Shown here: positions 59,709 to 64,000 of the stretch, piece by piece
Numbering within the stretch: the stretch's first letter is position 1
How the letters are laid out: every line of letters starts with the position of its first letter
Assembly: GCA_001414485.1 (NCBI GenBank)
Contig: LLEY01000027.1
Span: 372,001 to 436,000 of the forward strand
Source: Calycina herbarum
Lineage: Eukaryota > Ascomycota > Leotiomycetes > Helotiales > Pezizellaceae
Length of the DNA: 64,000 nt
Direction of reading: 5' to 3'
Program-made: the position numbers and the translations under genes
The notes under the pieces: generated by a model
What the model saw: only the letters and a program-made list of their open reading frames with translations
Told to the model about the DNA's origin: nothing
The model's database searches: none

Positions 59709-61178
59709 GGTGACACAATTGATATTTTGTATGCTTTTTGTTCTTGTCAATCAAAAGTAATGAGAAACAAATGCTCGTAACCGCCGAGTACTCCTTGAGT
59801 GGGAGAAAGAAAGTATTAATATACACGTTTTCAGTTGATCACGTATAGTATAAGTGGGGTTTGCATTTCGATATCCAAATTTAATAGGAAGTGTTCATCC
59901 TACACGTGGTAGTGTATATTGCAGCGGGGGGAAACGCCATCTGCTTGATAACGATATTATCTCAGCGGCTTTCAAAAAACCGGATATAACAAACAACACG
60001 GACATCCGAAGCCTCTTATCGCTTGCGAAAACAATTACCCCATAGATGTTGAAATCCCGTTGTCGCAGCATGTGCTAAAACGCGGAGAGTTTGGGGGAGC
60101 TAGACATGTTGAAGATGTGCAATTGGCTGATGGGATACTTGATTCGGCCTAGCAATACTGTATGACAGGCCACTAAGAAAATTCGCAATTGACACCATCA
60201 TGATGAAAGTTGGGGTGTGTTTTGTGGTGTTGATGAAATGGTGCATGATTAAGTAAGTCGATGGTGTGCTGGAAGCATGGGATTGCATCAAGAAGGTCGA
60301 TAAGCGAGGGTTGATAACGGGACTGCTTCCTGTTGGACCTACGGCAATACAATAGATCAAATCGTACTGCGGTCGATTAGAAGACCATTTCGTAATATCA
60401 CTCTTTGCTTGGGTAGGCAGTATGCCCGCAATGTTACTAAGACCATATACTCGACGCCGAGGTGTCAAGGACAAGTTTGAATAAGGAATATGCATTATTC
60501 GGGTGGTTATGAATATTTGATGAGACTGTACAATAGTGGTGTCCGACGAGAATGTAGAGAGAGGTGTGACTCTCTTCGCTACTATCACCTACAACACATG
60601 TTCACTATCTCATCTTATGTAAAATGGATAGGTCTACCAGGGAAGGAGCTCTTTAAAGTGGGTATATTTGGATACTTCTTCAGCTTAATTGGGAGCACCA
60701 AGACAAAAGTAAAATTCAAAAATGGATAGCACCCAAACACCAGCCTCCTTAAGGAGTGAAGGGAGGGGGAAAGAAATTATTAAACTCACAATTCCAATCA
60801 ATAGGATATCACCTCTTTCCGTTGAGCTTTGAACAAGGTTTCCTAAACCTAAAGAAAGAAAGTTTTGGCTTAACTCGCATTCTCCTTTCTTTGTACACCC
60901 TCTAACTAGTTTAACGTCTGAAACAAGAATTCTAGTCGATAGTAATATCCAGCGGCAACTACTACACCCCCAAGAACGATTTCTTCCCTTTCTGTTTTCT
61001 GTTAGTTTTTCGCTCTCTGCTGAGTGGGACAGAAAGCTGGTTTCTAGTACTTGTTACGAAAGCTTACGTTATTTGTAGTTGTTTTGTTTTGTTTTGTAGA
61101 GGTGGGGGTAGGTTAGTGGGTATTACTTATTGATTTTAAGGGATTCACCTATATTCTATGGGTCTTTAGCTGCCGAAT
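59709..61178. other. Intergenic between dioxygenase and transposon
   Basis: About 1.5 kb. The dioxygenase promoter is at the left end. A 162-codon minus-strand frame at 60100-60588 lacks motifs and is Ser/Thr/Ile-rich. A GTTTT pentamer run lies at about 61082-61097. Nothing else recognised. Confidence 0.45.
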
Positions 61179-61234
61179 ACAGTGAGTTGCGAGTTAAGCT
61201 TGAATTTGCCCACATTTTTGTAATCCGAGCTTTT
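61179..61234 (+). repeat. Outer terminal inverted repeat, left
   Basis: 56 bp, pairs with 63467-63523; ends in GTAATCCGAGCTTTT. Confidence 0.9.
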
Positions 61235-61361
61235 TGTTTTCTCCCTCTTTTCTTTAGAAGAAAGAAAATAAAAGTACTCTAAAAGAGACAAGGCCTAGCT
61301 AGAAAGAAGCGCTATATCTAATTATCTCTCTTCTATATAATTTATCAATTTAAAGTAAGTA

Positions 61362-61393
61362 ACGTGGTTTATCATCGAGTCTCCCACTTTTCC
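61362..61393 (+). repeat. Inner terminal inverted repeat, left
   Basis: 32 bp beginning ACGTGG directly after a TA dinucleotide; pairs with 63159-63190 with one mismatch at position 21. Confidence 0.9.
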
Positions 61394-61442
61394 CCACATT
61401 CCACCCTACTAACTTTAACACGCGTTTTCTCAACTACTACAA

Positions 61443-63101
61443 ATGGAAGTTCAAACCAAAGAAGCTCGAATCATTCTAGCTATTGAGGCTATTCGTTCAT
61501 CTAAGACAATAAATACTCGGACTGCAGCAAAACTGTATAGGGTCCCTAGAACTACACTTTGGGACAGAATGGCTGGCCGAACTCCTCGCGACGAAACACG
61601 ACCTAATCGTCATAAATTAACTACACTAGAAGAGGAGGTGATTTCTCGGAATATACTTGAGCTAGATTCTAGAGGGTTTGCACCACGGCTTGCTGGTGTG
61701 GAAGATATGGCTAATTTTATCCTAGAATCAAGGGGGGCAGGACGCGTTGGCAAGCTCTAGGCTCATCGATTTGTACAACGACAACCAGCCCTTAAGACGT
61801 GTTTTAATCGCGTTTACAATTTCCAAAGAGCCTTATGCGAAGATCCTGAGCTAATTGGCGCGTGGTTTCGACTGGTGGAAAACATGAGGGCAAAATACGG
61901 GATTTTAGACTGCGACTTCTATAACTTCGACGAGACTGGGTTTATAATGGGTATAATCTGCGCTGCAATGGTTGTAACCCGCGCAGATCGACGTGGCAGA
62001 GGCAAGGCAGTTCAGCCAGGGAATAGGGAATGGGCTACAGCTATTGCCTGTATTAATAGTAAAGGCTAGAGTGTTCCTCCATTTTTGGTGGTTCAAGGGA
62101 AGAATCATCTTGCGAACTAGTATACCGACGGCGGCCTCCTACCTAACTGGGTTATTAAAGCGATAAGCAATGGGTGGAAAAACAATGAGACAGGTCTGGA
62201 ATGGTTAAAACACTTTGATAAACATACTGCTACTTGTGCAAAGGGGCCATATCGAATGCTTGTTCTTGATGGGCATGAGAGTTACGAATCGGCCGAGTTC
62301 CAAGAATACTATAAGGCACACAACATTATAACTCTTGGACTGCCTCCCCACTCGTCCCATCTAACCTAGCCACTTGATATTGGGTGCTTTAGTGTTTTAA
62401 AGCGGGCATACGGTCGGCAGATTGAGACGTTCATCAAGGCCCATATCAACCATATCACGAAGGTGGAGTGCTTTCTAGCCTTTACAGCAGCATATAAGGA
62501 ATCAATAACAGCCCAAAACGCTTAGGCTGGATTTCGTGGAGCTGGCTTAGTGCCTTTCAACCCACAGGCTGTGATTTCAAAGCTTGACATGAAGTTACGG
62601 ACTCCAACACCCTCTAGACCCTCTACTGCCAATACCAACCCTTAGGTCTCCCAGACCCCTTCTAATCCAGCTGAAGCTCTTTCACAAACAACCCTTGTTC
62701 GAAATCGAATTGCCCGTTACCAAGGAAGCTTGCTAACTCCACTTTTCAAGACGGTTACTGCGTTAGCAAAGGGTACAGAGAGAATGGCCCATGAAATAAC
62801 CCTTTTGTCTACGGAGGTACGTACACTTCGAGCAGCAAACGAAGCCCTAAGCAAGCGTCGTAGAGCTAAAAAGGCTCGTATACGTCAAGGTGGTGCACTT
62901 ATTGTAGAGGATGCACAGGATGTTATATCACAAAAGGACGTAGATGAGCAGGTACGACGCGACGTACGTACGTACGGCGGGGGGAGTCGTAAGGAGGGGC
63001 AATCGTCTGGGCAGCACTGTAGGATTTGTAGAAAAGCTGGTCATAATACGCGAACTTGTCAAGAAGCTGTAGATGTATCTAGTTTATCGGATTCCGATTA
63101 G
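61443..63101 (+). pseudogene. Pogo/Fot-type DDE transposase interrupted by six TAG codons
   Basis: One continuous frame of 553 codons runs from MEVQTKEARIILAIEAI to SSLSDSD with no frameshift and no TAA or TGA. It has TAG at 61758, 62067, 62118, 62367, 62523 and 62643. Order of parts: N-terminal psq-like helix-turn-helix (TRTAAKLYRVPRTTLWDRM), CENP-B-like second domain, catalytic NFDETGF, LDGHESY and PLDIGCF (the DDD triad), a coiled basic region and a C-terminal CCHC zinc knuckle (CRICRKAGHNTRTC). From family conservation the 61758 and 62118 stops stand where Trp is expected, and 62367 and 62523 where Gln is expected. All can come from C-to-T change at CpA on one or other strand. Inactive as it stands. 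Confidence 0.85.
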
Positions 63102-63158
63102 TTTTAGTTAATTTAATATGTTGTAGTTGATTTATTAATGTTTAAAGTTTAATGCCAA

Positions 63159-63190
63159 GGAAAAGTGGGCGACTCGATGATAAACCACGT
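63159..63190 (-). repeat. Inner terminal inverted repeat, right
   Basis: 32 bp, reverse complement of 61362-61393 with one mismatch; followed by TA. Confidence 0.9.
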
Positions 63191-63466
63191 TATAACAAAA
63201 GTAAACTAAAAGATAAATAATTCTTAAAATAACCCCTTTTCTTGAAAAAGATTTCACTGCCCCCTGTAAGGTCGACAGGCTATGCTAAGACCCTATAAAA
63301 ATCAAGACAGATATAAAATTGTCTGTTTTTGTCCTATAAAGTTTATAGAGTATAAGGGGAGATATAAGCCTCTTCTTTCCTGTTCTTATAAATGGTATAT
63401 CATATGTTGTTGTTAATTAATAGGTAAAAGAGTGCCTAAAAAGGGGGGAAATCAAGGAATTTTCTC

Positions 63467-63523
63467 AAAAGCTCGGATTACAAAAAAAGTGGGCAAATTC
63501 AAGCTTAACTCGCAAGTCACTGT
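63467..63523 (-). repeat. Outer terminal inverted repeat, right
   Basis: 57 bp, reverse complement of 61179-61234 apart from two substitutions and one extra T. Confidence 0.9.
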
Positions 63524-64000
63524 GTTAACCAGAATTACCACCAACTTTTAGTTTATTTCTGTTGAACTTTCTTTTTAGAGTCCTCTATGAACCTCTCAAG
63601 AGTATAAGACAGTTTTAAGAAGCAAAGTTGGTTACCAGTATTGTTAGTTTGGAGGTATGTGTGAGGGGTCTTTAGCGTTTTTGCCGCCAAAGAGAAGCAT
63701 CTCAAACAAGATGTATGTTACTAAAGAAAACCAGCAACTCTACACGTACACTGTAAATATACTACATCAATAAACAAAGAAAGGCTAATGGTCTCTCGCA
63801 TCATACAAGCCTGCTTCAGCCCTTACTTCAACATAATGCTCTTAGGACACAGATGCTACTACTTGATGAACAAAACAACGTTACACATCTTCACTACTCG
63901 TCTCCATTTTTACAATACTCCCTCCATCACTGATTCCTCTCTCTGATTTCCATGAGTCCCTACTCCTAAACATGTTTACCTTTAAGAAAAAGATGGACTT
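63524..64000. other. Right-edge flank, nothing recognised
   Basis: About 480 bp beyond the outer repeat; no open frame or motif worth calling. Confidence 0.5.

Larger units (their letters stand above)
61362..63190 (+). mobile_element. Pogo/Fot-like DNA transposon, 1829 bp
   Basis: Bounded by 32-bp inverted repeats (61362-61393 and 63159-63190, ACGTGGTTTATCATCGAGTC then T or G, then CCCACTTTTCC; one mismatch). It is flanked by TA on both sides (61360-61361 and 63191-63192), the target duplication of the Tc1-mariner-pogo superfamily. It encloses one transposase frame with 49 bp before its ATG and 57 bp after its stop. It sits inside the outer inverted repeats, so it probably inserted into an older element. 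Confidence 0.75.
61179..63523. mobile_element. Outer inverted-repeat element, interrupted (Tc1/mimp-like ends)
   Basis: Long inverted repeats at 61179-61235 and 63467-63523 enclose 2345 bp. Both begin ACAGTGA and continue TTGCGAGTTAAGCTTGAATT, differing at one early base, one A/T and one T-run indel. If the inner element is removed, the remaining outer element would be about 514 bp, the size of a non-autonomous element. The CAGTG..TGC..AAGnTTGAAT pattern resembles, from memory, the mimp/impala terminal repeats of Fusarium. The left flank is TA and the right TG, so target duplication is imperfect. The alternative is that the outer repeats are the true ends of a single 2.3-kb transposon. Confidence 0.6.

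Noticed and set aside
60100..60588. 162-codon minus-strand frame near the transposon
   Set aside because: No motif, Ser/Thr/Ile-rich, weak start context, no splice continuation.
1..64000. CRISPR array, bacterial operon or polyketide/NRPS gene cluster
   Set aside because: No regular spacer repeats, the gene structure is eukaryotic, and no backbone synthase is present.

Overview
The window reads as genomic DNA of a filamentous ascomycete fungus. Nearly all genes carry short introns (about 49-85 nt, a few longer) with GTAAGT/GTATGT donors, CTAAC-type branch points and AG acceptors. The gene set is fungal: an Osh3-type oxysterol-binding protein, a Ste7-type MAP kinase kinase, a fungal ferric reductase, a GPI-anchored wall protein and a pogo-like transposon. 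Gene style and spacing suit a Leotiomycete (Helotiales-like), but that placement is inference. No tRNA, rRNA, CRISPR array or operon was seen.

Layout. 1-14.5 kb is loosely packed: a truncated extended-SDR dehydrogenase (-), a GPI-anchored Thr/Ser-rich wall protein (+), a two-exon Cys-rich/acidic protein (-) and a four-exon ferric reductase (-), separated by gene-free stretches of 1-5 kb. From 14.5 to 20.8 kb there is no convincing gene; the last 2 kb look like a long pyrimidine-rich leader for a CCCH zinc-finger protein (20.8-22.2 kb, +). The housekeeping core runs from 24.3 to 49.1 kb: dihydroorotase (-), ISWI remodeller ATPase (-), a DUF4588-like protein (+), an unknown 236-aa protein (+), a HAD hydrolase (+), a Ste7/MEK2 kinase (-), SPT6 (+) and an Osh3-like protein (+).

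The right quarter (49-64 kb) is accessory in character. It holds a small single-pass membrane protein, a decayed-looking unknown gene, an F-box gene beside a frameshifted F-box relic, a TauD-type dioxygenase, patches of degenerate repeats and a nested transposon. An 1829-bp pogo-like element with 32-bp terminal inverted repeats and flanking TA sits inside a second, outer pair of 56/57-bp inverted repeats. Its transposase frame is colinear over 553 codons and broken only by six TAG codons, a pattern expected from C-to-T mutation at CpA (RIP-like).

How the genes relate. They are not a pathway cluster. Themes are transcription and chromatin (ISWI, SPT6, CCCH protein), signalling (MEK2), pyrimidine synthesis (dihydroorotase), lipid transfer (Osh3), metal uptake (ferric reductase) and ubiquitin targeting (F-box). 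Divergent pairs ISWI/DUF4588-like and MEK2/SPT6 share intergenic promoters. Exon boundaries were inferred by eye from splice signals and frame continuity and have not been tested against transcripts.
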